64,000 nt of DNA, taken from positions 1-64,000 of the forward strand of contig CAYSDZ010000007.1 in the NCBI GenBank assembly GCA_964429915.1, in the 5' to 3' direction. A program made the translations under genes and the position numbers. Under the pieces are notes generated by a model. The model searched no databases and was not told the origin of the DNA. It saw nothing but the letters and a program-made list of their open reading frames with translations. This stretch comes from Alteromonas_F sp964429915 (GTDB taxonomy: Bacteria; Pseudomonadota; Gammaproteobacteria; Enterobacterales; Alteromonadaceae). This document shows, one piece after another, positions 18,044 to 27,142 of this stretch (position 1 is its first letter; every line of letters begins with the position of its first letter).

Positions 18044-18808
18044 TTAAAAGAACGAGTAAACCAAGGTTACCGCGGTTTCCGTATCCGTGTTTTCTCTTCC
18101 TTCATTTACGCTAGAATTGTTGACCAATCTAAACGCCACATTTACCGAAAATGCACCGCTTATTTTTGCTGTCAAAGCACTTTGAGACGTAGTTTGTGTA
18201 TTTTCAGAACCGCTTTCCACGGCTAAGGTTTGCGTGAACTTAGCCGTTTCTGAAATCAACCATTCAAATTCTGCTGAGCCACGAACAACGAAGAACTTGT
18301 TAGTTTCTTGTAGCTCTGCTGGATCATTTGGCTCTTGGTCACGCTGAAATGTATAACCAGGACCAATACTGTACTCGAAGTTAGTTGTACCGTTATCCCA
18401 TAACTTATGGTTCCAACCTAAGGCCGCTGTACCTTGATAGTCAAAGGCACCAAAGGCATTATCTTCATAGCTACCGAATACGAATAAACGATAATCAGGG
18501 TTACTTAGTTTGTAGTTTCCTTGCGCAGAGGCAAAAAAGCGTTGAGCCGTCGCTTCTGTTTCTTCAACCCCGTCAATTTCTGCGGTGGCTTCTTGATACA
18601 GCGCTTCAAAAATATAGTCGTTTTCCCATTTTTTCAGTCGATGCTTAGCTTTCAAGCCACCATTGATTGCTGTGGTGTCGGTATTACCTGAGGTAGAGTT
18701 AAAACCGAACTTGCCATCCAAAGTAAAAGGTTTAGGCGGCGCTTTTTGTTGTGCAAGCACAGAACATGAAGTAAGCAATGCAGCTGCAATCATTAACTTT
18801 TTAAACAT
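18044..18808 (-). CDS. DUF481 outer membrane protein (copy 1)
   Basis: Predicted outer membrane beta-barrel of 254 residues. It has a signal peptide (MFKKLMIAAALLTSCSVLA), a DUF481-type start of the mature barrel (GKFGFNSTSGNTDTTAINGGLKAKHRL) and a barrel-like C terminus (TAVTLVYSFF). The pattern of strands such as YRLFVFGSYEDNAFGAFDYQ is shared with the adjacent paralogue at 18886-19686. The function is unknown; E. coli YdiY is in the same family. The 77-base gap between the copies could hold a promoter, but I do not see a strong one. Confidence 0.85.
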   Translation of the reverse strand: MFKKLMIAAALLTSCSVLAQQKAPPKPFTLDGKFGFNSTSGNTDTTAINGGLKAKHRLKKWENDYIFEALYQEATAEIDGVEETEATAQRFFASAQGNYKLSNPDYRLFVFGSYEDNAFGAFDYQGTAALGWNHKLWDNGTTNFEYSIGPGYTFQRDQEPNDPAELQETNKFFVVRGSAEFEWLISETAKFTQTLAVESGSENTQTTSQSALTAKISGAFSVNVAFRLVNNSSVNEGRENTDTETAVTLVYSFF

Positions 18809-18885
18809 CGTGTATTCCCAATTAACGTTTTTTTTAAAACATGCGTGTGATGGGCGTATGGTATAGATGCGAGAAGAATAGTCAA

Positions 18886-19686
18886 CTAAAAGAACTGATA
18901 TACAAGAGAGACTGACGTACGGGTATCTAAAGGCTCAATATCAGTCCCTGGCGAGCTGTTATGATCCAAAATAAACGATAATTTCATGGCAAGATCACCC
19001 ATTATTTTGGTCGTCACCGACGTTTCTGAACGTGAGAGGGTAATTTCTGTACCCGCAGATGTCGATACACTTTGCCGAAGCCTAGCCCCTGTTGACCAAC
19101 GATAGACATACTCTGCCGAAAGCCTTAAGAAAAAACCCGTATTGTCTTCATCCATCTCATTTTCAGGTTTCGCAAAGCTATACCCGGGTCCTAGACTGTA
19201 TCGGAATGATTTATTGGTATTGTCTATGGCTAACTTTGCCCAACCTGCCGCTACCGAATACTGTTTTTCGAAGCCATCAAAACGGTCATCTTCATAATCA
19301 GCAAATAGAAATACACGACGAGTAGGGTCTTGCAGCTTGTAGTCGGCCTCAATATTGGCATTAAAACGCTGCGCGACAGTGCTTAAATCTTGACTAGCGC
19401 CGCGTCGTCGTTGTGTATAAAGGGTATTAACGGAATATTGATTGCTCCAATTGACCATTTCATGGTCCACGGTCAGCCTGCCATTAAACGAGCGGGTGTC
19501 ATTATTTCCAGAAGAAACCACTGCGCCGAGTTGCCCTGCAAGCGAGAAACCCAGTTTTTTTGTTTGTCCGGGTTTTTTGAATGCGTTGGAGTAAACAGAA
19601 CTGATCGCTTTACGTCTATCTGCTGCTAGAGCATCGCTCACCCAGAAAAAGTGAAGTAAAACCAGTACAGTAAAAATAAAACGCAT
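18886..19686 (-). CDS. DUF481 outer membrane protein (copy 2)
   Basis: Second DUF481 barrel, 266 residues, with a signal peptide (MRFIFTVLVLLHFFWVSDALA). It shares with its neighbour the segments SGNNDT near the start of the barrel, RRVFLFADYEDDRFDGFEKQ in the middle, SLGPGYSFAKP and the terminal SVSLVYQFF. It has an extra basic segment after the signal peptide (DRRKAISSVYSNAFKKPGQTKK cut here to its ends: DRRK to KPGQ). The pair looks like an old tandem duplication because similarity is confined to barrel motifs. It begins 15 bases downstream of the HDOD gene. Confidence 0.85.
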   Translation of the reverse strand: MRFIFTVLVLLHFFWVSDALAADRRKAISSVYSNAFKKPGQTKKLGFSLAGQLGAVVSSGNNDTRSFNGRLTVDHEMVNWSNQYSVNTLYTQRRRGASQDLSTVAQRFNANIEADYKLQDPTRRVFLFADYEDDRFDGFEKQYSVAAGWAKLAIDNTNKSFRYSLGPGYSFAKPENEMDEDNTGFFLRLSAEYVYRWSTGARLRQSVSTSAGTEITLSRSETSVTTKIMGDLAMKLSFILDHNSSPGTDIEPLDTRTSVSLVYQFF

Positions 19687-19701
19687 GATGGCACTAAATC
19701 G

Positions 19702-20526
19702 CTATAAAAAAACGTGTTGTAAGTTTTGTGCTTCTTGGTAACTATTTTGGAGCATTGCTTCCAAAGCGTCGCTGTCATCTTTCCACAGTAAAAACTCCGG
19801 CCCCAACGACGATAAATCAGGAAAACTTTTATTTTTATAGTAGTAGAACGTTAGTTTTATTGAAAGTTGCAACGTTTTTGCGTCTTTACTTAGGTTGGTA
19901 TTCACTAGAGAAAAAATCACTGACAGTGGATCTGATATTTTACGCGGTAATCCCCACGTTTCACAAATAGCGCCGTTAGCTTTCGCAAAAGTAAATCCTA
20001 ATTCAGCGCGCTGAGCGTGCCATGGTAACGACAGCAGCTTTTGCTTTTGATAACGTTCATAATATTCGGGAAAGTGGGCAGCTACTACCATCTCACTTAA
20101 TCGACTCATTAAGCCTAATACAAAAAAGCGCTCTACTCCTCGTACTTTATTGCATTTTGCTATATTTCTTGCCAGCACGCCTCTAAACAAACTGTCTAAC
20201 CAAATTTGCTCTGTATCAAGTAGAGAAGATTGAAACTGGTTTTTCGCACCGTTCATGGCTTCCGCTAATATCAAATTAAAAATAGCATCTCCACCCAGTA
20301 CTGTAACGGCTTTTTGTACCGTTTCTATTTGTTGACTAAATTGAAAGGCAGCGCTGTTCGCTAAGCGAAGTAATTTTGCTATTAACATAGGGTCTGTCGA
20401 TAGCACTTTGGCCACATCATTAGCTGTTGAGCTTTCACTATCGAGCAATAAACGCAATTGGTGGCAAACTTGGGGTAATGGGTAAGTGTGTGTTGCAGAC
20501 GTAACGACATCGTTGATATTCAACAC
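19702..20526 (-). CDS. HDOD domain protein
   Basis: A 274-residue protein whose main part (about residues 15-210) is an HDOD domain: STDPMLIAKLLRLANSAAF and AVTVLGGDAIFNLILAEAM are typical. HDOD proteins are HD-like but lack full catalytic residues and usually act in signalling. No partner output domain is fused. It starts with GTG just after the DUF1289 gene (9-base gap) and probably shares its transcript. The pathway is unknown. Confidence 0.85.
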   Translation of the reverse strand: MLNINDVVTSATHTYPLPQVCHQLRLLLDSESSTANDVAKVLSTDPMLIAKLLRLANSAAFQFSQQIETVQKAVTVLGGDAIFNLILAEAMNGAKNQFQSSLLDTEQIWLDSLFRGVLARNIAKCNKVRGVERFFVLGLMSRLSEMVVAAHFPEYYERYQKQKLLSLPWHAQRAELGFTFAKANGAICETWGLPRKISDPLSVIFSLVNTNLSKDAKTLQLSIKLTFYYYKNKSFPDLSSLGPEFLLWKDDSDALEAMLQNSYQEAQNLQHVFL

Positions 20527-20535
20527 AATGTCACC

Positions 20536-20805
20536 TTAGAAGAGGTCTTGCTGTTGTTGTTCTTTTTGTTGCTTATCATCAGAAAGTGCGTTGTTTTTGT
20601 TTTTCCGAGTTAGCGCAGCGCGTTTCCTGCGATAACATGCTTTAATGATATGCCTTTTCGTCGCATCGTCCACCTGATTCCAATAGAGTCTTTCTTCACG
20701 AGAGCGATAGCATCCCAAACAATATCCACGTTTCCCCGACTGGCACACCTCAATACAAGGACTGGGCACATCGAACATTTCAATTTGCGAAGGAAGCTCA
20801 GCCAT
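20536..20805 (-). CDS. DUF1289 small cysteine-rich protein
   Basis: An 89-residue protein with the DUF1289 pattern SPCIEVCQSGKRGYCLGCYRSREE: four cysteines spaced as in an iron-sulfur or zinc site, followed by a basic segment and a glutamine-rich tail (DDKQQKEQQQQDLF). Related proteins are annotated as putative Fe-S proteins, without a proven role. The ATG at 20805 is preferred, since AGGTGG lies 5 bases before it; an upstream GTG at 20814 is less likely. Confidence 0.82.
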   Translation of the reverse strand: MAELPSQIEMFDVPSPCIEVCQSGKRGYCLGCYRSREERLYWNQVDDATKRHIIKACYRRKRAALTRKNKNNALSDDKQQKEQQQQDLF

Positions 20806-20840
20806 CAATACCACCTAACGATAACATAATAGCACAAAGA

Positions 20841-20866
20841 AAAAAGGCAACCGAGGCTGCCCTTTT
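20841..20866 (-). terminator. rho-independent terminator of the pdh operon
   Basis: On the minus strand AAAAAGGGCAGC, a short loop and GTTGCC followed by six Ts lies just after the lpdA stop. One G-U pair is in the stem. It would end pdhR-aceEF-lpdA. Confidence 0.8.
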
Positions 20867-20871
20867 TATCT

Positions 20872-22290
20872 CTATTTTTTCTTCGCTTTTTTATTGGGCA
20901 AATCAGTTATGCTACCTTCATATATCTCAGCAGCAAGTCCAATCGACTCATTAAGCGTGGGGTGAGCGTGAATGGTTAAGGCCACATCTTCTGCATCCGC
21001 ACCCATTTCCACCGCTAGACCTATTTCGCCCAGCATTTCTCCGGCATTCGTTCCCACCAGTGCTCCACCAATAACACGACCAGAATCTTTATCGAAAATC
21101 ATCTTCGTCATACCGTCCGTAGCCGCAGAGGCAATCGCTCTACCCGAAGCCGACCAAGGGAATACTGCCGTTTCGTAATTCACGCCTTGCTCTTTGGCTT
21201 CTTTCTCGGTTAAGCCAACCCAAGCCATCTCTGGTTCAGTATAGGCCACACTAGGAATACTGCGAGGATCAAAGAAGTGTTTTTGACCTGAAATAACTTC
21301 TGCGGCAACATGTGCTTCATGCACGGCTTTATGCGCAAGCATTGGCTGACCCACAATGTCACCAATAGCATAAATATGCGAAACATTAGTACGCATCTGC
21401 TTATCGGTTTCAATAAAGCCGCGATCTGTTACATTAACACCCGCCTTATCGGCATCAATTAACTTACCATTTGGCGTACGGCCAACCGCAACCAATACTT
21501 TATCATAACGCACGGGTTCAGCCGGCGCTTGCTTACCTTCAAACGAAACGTACAAACCGTCTTTCTTAGCTTCAACCGCGGTCACTTTAGTTTCAAGCAT
21601 AATGTTGAAACGGTCTTTCACAGTTTTGGTATACACTTTTACGATGTCTTTATCAGCTGCAGGTACAAGCTGATCTAAGAACTCTACTACATCAATTTTT
21701 GAGCCTAACGAATCGTAAACCGTACCCATTTCTAAGCCAATAATACCACCGCCTAGCACTAGCATTTTTTCGGGTACATCTTTAAGCTCAAGCGCCCCTG
21801 TAGAATCAATAACACGCTCATCTTCTGGAATGAATGGCAATTTTACAGGTTCAGAACCTGCAGCAATGATGGCGTTTTCGAAATTGATGGTCGTTTTACC
21901 CTCTGGGCCATCGACCTCAACGGTCTTGGCACCCGTGAATTTACCGAAACCCACAACATGCTTAACTTTACGCATTTTCGCCATGCCGCCAAGGCCATTA
22001 GTGAGCTGGTTGATGGAATCGTCTTTGTATTCGCGAATTTTATCTAAATCGAACGTCGGCTCGCCAAAACTCACACCATGTCCGCCAAGGTGTTTCGCTT
22101 CTTTTATTACCTTAGCAACGTGAAGTAGCGCTTTTGAAGGAATACATCCCACATTCAAGCACACTCCACCAAGCTTACCGCGTGAATCAACGATAACGGT
22201 ATCGATACCCAAATCTGCTGCGCGAAAAGCAGCGCTATAACCACCAGGACCACCGCCCAGTACGACTAACTGTGTTTTTATTTCACTCAT
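20872..22290 (-). CDS. lpdA: dihydrolipoyl dehydrogenase (E3)
   Basis: FAD flavoprotein reoxidising dihydrolipoamide in the pyruvate dehydrogenase, 2-oxoglutarate dehydrogenase and glycine cleavage complexes. The 472 residues carry the FAD fold VVLGGGPGGYSAAFRA, the redox disulfide GGVCLNVGCIPSK near residue 45, an NAD fold VLGGGIIGLEMG near 180, and the C-terminal catalytic HAHPTLNE. It is the last gene of the operon. The 211-base gap to aceF contains an inverted-repeat element (copy B). Confidence 0.97.
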   Translation of the reverse strand: MSEIKTQLVVLGGGPGGYSAAFRAADLGIDTVIVDSRGKLGGVCLNVGCIPSKALLHVAKVIKEAKHLGGHGVSFGEPTFDLDKIREYKDDSINQLTNGLGGMAKMRKVKHVVGFGKFTGAKTVEVDGPEGKTTINFENAIIAAGSEPVKLPFIPEDERVIDSTGALELKDVPEKMLVLGGGIIGLEMGTVYDSLGSKIDVVEFLDQLVPAADKDIVKVYTKTVKDRFNIMLETKVTAVEAKKDGLYVSFEGKQAPAEPVRYDKVLVAVGRTPNGKLIDADKAGVNVTDRGFIETDKQMRTNVSHIYAIGDIVGQPMLAHKAVHEAHVAAEVISGQKHFFDPRSIPSVAYTEPEMAWVGLTEKEAKEQGVNYETAVFPWSASGRAIASAATDGMTKMIFDKDSGRVIGGALVGTNAGEMLGEIGLAVEMGADAEDVALTIHAHPTLNESIGLAAEIYEGSITDLPNKKAKKK

Positions 22291-22349
22291 CGTGACCTCA
22301 AAATCTGCTCTTTATTCGTTGTCGTTGCAACACCAGTAGTGATATAAGG

Positions 22350-22478
22350 CTCGCTTTCGCTGTGGGGGAAGAAAATTTGAAAGCAATTCGTCTGAGGCAT
22401 GGATGCCGAAGCCGAGCCTACATGGAAGTATTTACGGCGTAATTGCGTCAAACTTTCTTCTCCCACATTGAAGGCGAA
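22350..22478 (+). repeat. long inverted-repeat element with two GGA-loop hairpins (copy B)
   Basis: Intergenic between aceF and lpdA. The inner arms, 22361-22388 and 22441-22467, are imperfect inverted repeats of 27-28 bases and degrade outward to about 22350 and 22478. The core has GGCATGGATGCC (22398-22409), then CGAGCC, TACATGGAAGTA (22419-22430) and TTTACGGCGT (22431-22440). It is the same core as in copies C and D. The GGA loops are on the plus strand, antisense to the pdh operon, so in the operon mRNA the loops would not read GGA. Confidence 0.78.
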
Positions 22479-22501
22479 CAATAACCGCCTACAATACAGT
22501 G

Positions 22502-24448
22502 TTACATTAAAATATGTCTGATATCGCCCAACACCGTTGAGAGGTGTACGGCAAATCGTGCTGCTACAGCTCCGTCGATAACGCGATGGTCGTAAGACAG
22601 CGATAGTGGCAACATGAGTCTGGGTTCAAACTCTTTGCCATTCCATTTTGGTTTTATTTCACTTTTCGATACACCTAGTATGGCAACGTCTGGCGCATTT
22701 ACAATAGGCGTAAATGCCGTTCCACCAATACCACCTAAGCTTGAAATAGTGAAACAACTGCCCTGCATGTCGGCTGCTTTCAATTTGCCATCACGCGCTT
22801 TCACACTAATTTCAATGAGTTCTTGCGAAAGTTCTTTGATGCCTTTTTTGTCTACATCACGAACCACAGGCACCACTAGGCCTCCTGGGGTGTCTACCGC
22901 GATACCGATGTGGTAATACTTTTTCTGTATCAAACTTTCGCCTGATTCAGATAATGACGTATTGAACACTGGGTACGTTTTCAAGGCATCCGCAACCGCT
23001 TTCATCATAAACACAAGTGGGGTAATTTTTAAGCCTGTGTTGCGTTTGGCTGCAATCGCATTTTGTTCTTTCCTAAACGCTTCTAAATCAGTGATATCCG
23101 CTTCTTCAAATTGCGTTACATGAGGAATCGTCACCCAGTTTCTATGTAGATTCGGACCACTAAGTTTTTGAATGCGCGTTAATGGCACTTCTTCTACATC
23201 ACCAAACTTACTAAAATCCACTTTGGGCTGAGCAAGCACTTGAAGGCCATTACCGCCACCAGCAGGTGCGCTTGATTTTGGCTTAGCCAATTCAGCTTTT
23301 ACAAAAGTTTGAATATCTTCTTTTAAGATACGGCCTTTAGGACCTGTCGCAGACACTAGCGCTAAGTCAACACCGAACTCTCTTGCAACTCGGCGAACAG
23401 ACGGTGAAGCATGCACTTTACCTGATTGTTTAACTGGCGCAGCAGTTGGTTGCGGAGCCGATTTTTCCGCTTTCGCTGGTGTAGATTTAGGCGCTTCGGC
23501 TTGTGCAGGTTTACTGCTTGTTGCGCTTTGAGCAGACGCTTGCGCAGGTTTGCTGCCAGCCACTTTCAGCTTACAGACTACATCACCTTGCGACACTTTA
23601 TCGCCTTGCTTGATAAACATTTGTGTGACAACACCTTTTTCAGGTGAAGGCACGTCCATCGAAGCTTTATCGGTTTCTAGCGTGATCAGGCCGTCTTCGG
23701 CTTCAACAGAATCACCCTCGGCAACAAGAATATCGATAACATCAACATTTTCGTCGCCGCCAATATCCGGCACCGTCACTTCTATTTCTTTTTCTTCAGC
23801 CGCTTCATTGCTCGCTTCAGGCTCAGCTGGCTCTGATGTTGGCGCTGATGTTGACGCTGATTCTGATGCCGTATCAGAGGCGTCAGAGTCGCTTGCACCC
23901 ACTTCTAGGGTGAGCACTAAGCTGCCTTCGCTAACTTTATCGCCTTCTTTTACTGCAAGGCTGACAACTTTGCCGCCCTCAGGGGCCGGAACATCCATGG
24001 TCGCTTTGTCTGTTTCTAAGGTAATTAGACCGTCTTCAGCTTCAACAGTATCACCCTCTGCCACCAACACTTCAATGACATCAACATCGGCTGCGTCACC
24101 AATATCTGGCACCGTCACTTCAATGGTTTTTGAACCACCTGATGATGTCGCTTTTTCCGGTGAAGGCTCTTCTTGTTTAGCAGGCGCTGCTTGGGGCGCG
24201 CTTTCTTCACTGGCAGCAGCAAGTTTTGCCAGTAAGTCGCCTTCTTTTATTTTGTCGCCCACGGCAACCAATAATTCAGACACTTTACCAGCGAAGGGCG
24301 CAGGAATATCCATGCTCGCTTTGTCACTTTCAACCGTTACTAAAGCGGCTTCTGCTTCAACCTCTTCGCCAATTTCAACACAAAGTTCAATAACTTCTAC
24401 TTCATCATCGCCAATATCAGGGACGAATACGTCTTTTAAATCTGACAT
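22502..24448 (-). CDS. aceF: pyruvate dehydrogenase E2, dihydrolipoyl acetyltransferase
   Basis: Core acetyltransferase of the pyruvate dehydrogenase complex, 648 residues. Three N-terminal lipoyl domains are visible with lysines in ESDKASM (about residue 43), ETDKATM (about 148) and ETDKASM (about 263), joined by Ala/Pro/Ser/Glu-rich linkers. A peripheral-subunit binding domain (ASPSVRRVAREFGVDL, about 347) follows, then the catalytic domain ending with H621 and D625 in SYDHRVIDG. The triple-lipoyl layout is that of E. coli. Gap to aceE is 17 bases. Confidence 0.97.
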   Translation of the reverse strand: MSDLKDVFVPDIGDDEVEVIELCVEIGEEVEAEAALVTVESDKASMDIPAPFAGKVSELLVAVGDKIKEGDLLAKLAAASEESAPQAAPAKQEEPSPEKATSSGGSKTIEVTVPDIGDAADVDVIEVLVAEGDTVEAEDGLITLETDKATMDVPAPEGGKVVSLAVKEGDKVSEGSLVLTLEVGASDSDASDTASESASTSAPTSEPAEPEASNEAAEEKEIEVTVPDIGGDENVDVIDILVAEGDSVEAEDGLITLETDKASMDVPSPEKGVVTQMFIKQGDKVSQGDVVCKLKVAGSKPAQASAQSATSSKPAQAEAPKSTPAKAEKSAPQPTAAPVKQSGKVHASPSVRRVAREFGVDLALVSATGPKGRILKEDIQTFVKAELAKPKSSAPAGGGNGLQVLAQPKVDFSKFGDVEEVPLTRIQKLSGPNLHRNWVTIPHVTQFEEADITDLEAFRKEQNAIAAKRNTGLKITPLVFMMKAVADALKTYPVFNTSLSESGESLIQKKYYHIGIAVDTPGGLVVPVVRDVDKKGIKELSQELIEISVKARDGKLKAADMQGSCFTISSLGGIGGTAFTPIVNAPDVAILGVSKSEIKPKWNGKEFEPRLMLPLSLSYDHRVIDGAVAARFAVHLSTVLGDIRHILM

Positions 24449-24465
24449 AGTAAGTTCTCCCTTAA

Positions 24466-27138
24466 TTACGCGTAAAGTGGATTAATTTTATCTGGATCAA
24501 TGTTTAAATCCTTCATGGCTTTACTGAGTGTTTTTGCATCCAGATCGCCCGTTTTGTGAAGCTCAAATAATGCAGCAAACGCAATATGGTTTGCATCTAC
24601 TTCAAAGTGGCGACGCAAGTTCGCGCGCGAATCTGAACGACCAAAACCGTCAGTTCCTAGTACACGATACGTTCCCGGCACAAAAGCGCGAACTTGATCA
24701 GCGTAGTTTTTGATGTAATCAGTAGCAGCAATGGTAGGACCGTCAATACCTGCATTCAATACTTCAGTGATGTAAGGCGTTTTTTGCTCTGCATCAGGGT
24801 GAAGCATGTTGTAACGGTCACAATCCAAGCCATCGCGAGCGAGTTCGTTGAATGAGGTCACTGAATACACTTCACTCATTACGCTGTATTCGTCGGCGAG
24901 AAGCGTTGCAGCAGCACGCACTTGTTCAAGAATAGTACCGCATCCCAAAAGCTTCACTTTTTTCTTGGCTTTCGCAGAACCCACTTTATCAAGCGGATAG
25001 ATACCTTTTACAATGCCTTCTTCCACGCCTTCCGGCATAGCAGGTTGCTTGTAGTTTTCATTCATCACAGTTAGGTAGTAATAAATGTTTTCCTGCTCAG
25101 CGAACATTCTTCGCATACCGTCTTGTACAATCACTGCGACTTCGTAACCATAAGTTGGGTCGTAGCTCACACAATTAGGGATCAGCGCCGCTTGAGTATG
25201 GCTGTGGCCGTCTTGATGCTGTAAGCCTTCACCATTCAGCGTAGTTCGACCTGCTGTTCCTCCCACAACAAAACCGCGCGCTTGGCTATCGCCAGCTGCC
25301 CAACACATATCACCCACGCGCTGGAAACCAAACATCGAGTAATAAATGTAAACAGGGATCATTGGCAAGTCGTTCAGGCTGTATGAAGTCGCAGCGGCAA
25401 GCCAAGACGACATCGCACCTAGCTCGTTAATCCCTTCTTGAAGTACTTGGCCTTTGGTGTCTTCGCGGTAATAAGCCACTTGGTCAGCATCTTGCGGCTC
25501 ATATTTTTGCCCTTGGCTAGAGTAAATACCCACTTGTCTGAACAAGCCTTCCATACCAAAAGTACGCGCTTCGTCAGGAATAATAGGTACAACGCGTTTG
25601 CCGACTTTTTTATCTTTTAGCATGGCGGTGAGTACACGAACAAACGCCATGGTGGTACTGATTTCTCGGTCGCCTGAGCCTTTGGTTACTGCTTCAAACG
25701 CTTTTAAGTCGGGCACTTCTAAATTTTCGGTGCTGTTTGCCAAACGTTTTGGCATATAACCATGAAGTGCTTCACGTCGTGCACGTAAATACTTCATTTC
25801 TTCGCTGTCTTCGTCGAACTTGTAATACGGCAAGCTCTCAATGTTGTCATCAGCCACAGGAATAGCAAAACGGTTACGAATGTGTTTAATGGCAGACATG
25901 TCCATTTTCTTCACTTGGTGAGCAATGTTCTTGCCCTCACCTGCTTCACCCATGCCGTAGCCTTTGACCGTTTTCGCTAGTATGACCTGTGGGCGACCTT
26001 TGGTTTTGGTGGCTTTGTCATAAGCTGCATACATCTTAACTGGGTCGTGACCACCGCGATTCAGCTTCCATATATCTTCATCAGACATATTGGCAACTAA
26101 AGCAGCGACGTCTGGGTGTTTACCAAAGAACTTTTCACGCGTATACGCTGCACCTTTAGCTTTATAATTCTGGTATTCACCGTCAACGGTTTCGTTCATT
26201 ATTTCTACTAGCTTGCCCGTTTTATCGTTAGCAAGTAAGGCATCCCAATGACGACCCCATATCACTTTTATGACTTCCCAACCTGCACCGCGGAACGTTC
26301 CTTCTAATTCTTGGATAATTTTGCCATTACCACGAACAGGACCGTCTAGACGCTGTAAGTTACAGTTGATCACAAACGTTAAGTTGTCTAAACCTTCGCG
26401 TGACGCTAGGCCGATTGCGCCCAAGCTTTCTGGCTCGTCAACTTCTCCATCGCCCATAAAGCACCATACACGCTGCTCAGAACAATCTTTTAAGCCTCGG
26501 TTAGTCAGATACTTAAGGAAACGCGCAAGATAAATTGCTTGCATTGGACCTAAGCCCATAGAAACAGTAGGGAACTGCCAAAAATCAGGCATTAACTTGG
26601 GATGGGGATAAGAGGAAATCCCTTTTCCATCCACTTCTTGTCTGAAATTGTCTAGTTGTTCTTCACTAAGGCGACCTTCAACAAAAGCACGAGAATAAAT
26701 ACCCGGTGATACGTGACCTTGAACAAACAAGAAATCACCACCGTCTTTTTCGTTAGGCGCGCGGAAAAAATGATTAAAGCCAATATCGTAAAACATGGCA
26801 GAAGACGCAAAACTGGAAATGTGGCCACCTAAATCCAATTCTTTTTTAGAGCCGCGCAGCACCATCATTACGGCATTCCAGCGGATCACGTTTCTGATAT
26901 TTCGCTCTAACGTCTGGTCGCCCGGAAGGGTAGGTTCTTGGCCAGCCGGTATGGTATTTATGTAAGCTGTGCTTGCGTCGTAGGGAATGTGCGCGCCATT
27001 GTGTCGCGCATTTTCAATCAATGATTCTAATAAAAAGTGTGCACGCTCAGCGCCTTGGGTTTCAAGCACCGATTCAAGCGAGTCGAGCCATTCCTGTGTT
27101 TCTTGCGGATCCACGTCGTGGAGCATCTTGTCACTCAT
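24466..27138 (-). CDS. aceE: pyruvate dehydrogenase E1 component, homodimeric
   Basis: Thiamine diphosphate-dependent E1 decarboxylating pyruvate and acetylating the E2 lipoyl arm. The 890 residues match the homodimeric type. The TPP motif is GDGEVDEPESLGAIG near residue 230, ending with NCNLQRLDG. It lies between pdhR (4-base gap) and aceF. No internal frameshift is seen. Confidence 0.98.
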   Translation of the reverse strand: MSDKMLHDVDPQETQEWLDSLESVLETQGAERAHFLLESLIENARHNGAHIPYDASTAYINTIPAGQEPTLPGDQTLERNIRNVIRWNAVMMVLRGSKKELDLGGHISSFASSAMFYDIGFNHFFRAPNEKDGGDFLFVQGHVSPGIYSRAFVEGRLSEEQLDNFRQEVDGKGISSYPHPKLMPDFWQFPTVSMGLGPMQAIYLARFLKYLTNRGLKDCSEQRVWCFMGDGEVDEPESLGAIGLASREGLDNLTFVINCNLQRLDGPVRGNGKIIQELEGTFRGAGWEVIKVIWGRHWDALLANDKTGKLVEIMNETVDGEYQNYKAKGAAYTREKFFGKHPDVAALVANMSDEDIWKLNRGGHDPVKMYAAYDKATKTKGRPQVILAKTVKGYGMGEAGEGKNIAHQVKKMDMSAIKHIRNRFAIPVADDNIESLPYYKFDEDSEEMKYLRARREALHGYMPKRLANSTENLEVPDLKAFEAVTKGSGDREISTTMAFVRVLTAMLKDKKVGKRVVPIIPDEARTFGMEGLFRQVGIYSSQGQKYEPQDADQVAYYREDTKGQVLQEGINELGAMSSWLAAATSYSLNDLPMIPVYIYYSMFGFQRVGDMCWAAGDSQARGFVVGGTAGRTTLNGEGLQHQDGHSHTQAALIPNCVSYDPTYGYEVAVIVQDGMRRMFAEQENIYYYLTVMNENYKQPAMPEGVEEGIVKGIYPLDKVGSAKAKKKVKLLGCGTILEQVRAAATLLADEYSVMSEVYSVTSFNELARDGLDCDRYNMLHPDAEQKTPYITEVLNAGIDGPTIAATDYIKNYADQVRAFVPGTYRVLGTDGFGRSDSRANLRRHFEVDANHIAFAALFELHKTGDLDAKTLSKAMKDLNIDPDKINPLYA

Positions 27139-27142
27139 ATAC

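Noticed and set aside
23550..24485. A 311-codon plus-strand frame opposite aceF
   Set aside because: It is the mirror of Ala/Pro/Glu/Ser-rich lipoyl-domain codons, giving low-complexity Ser/Thr-rich sequence.
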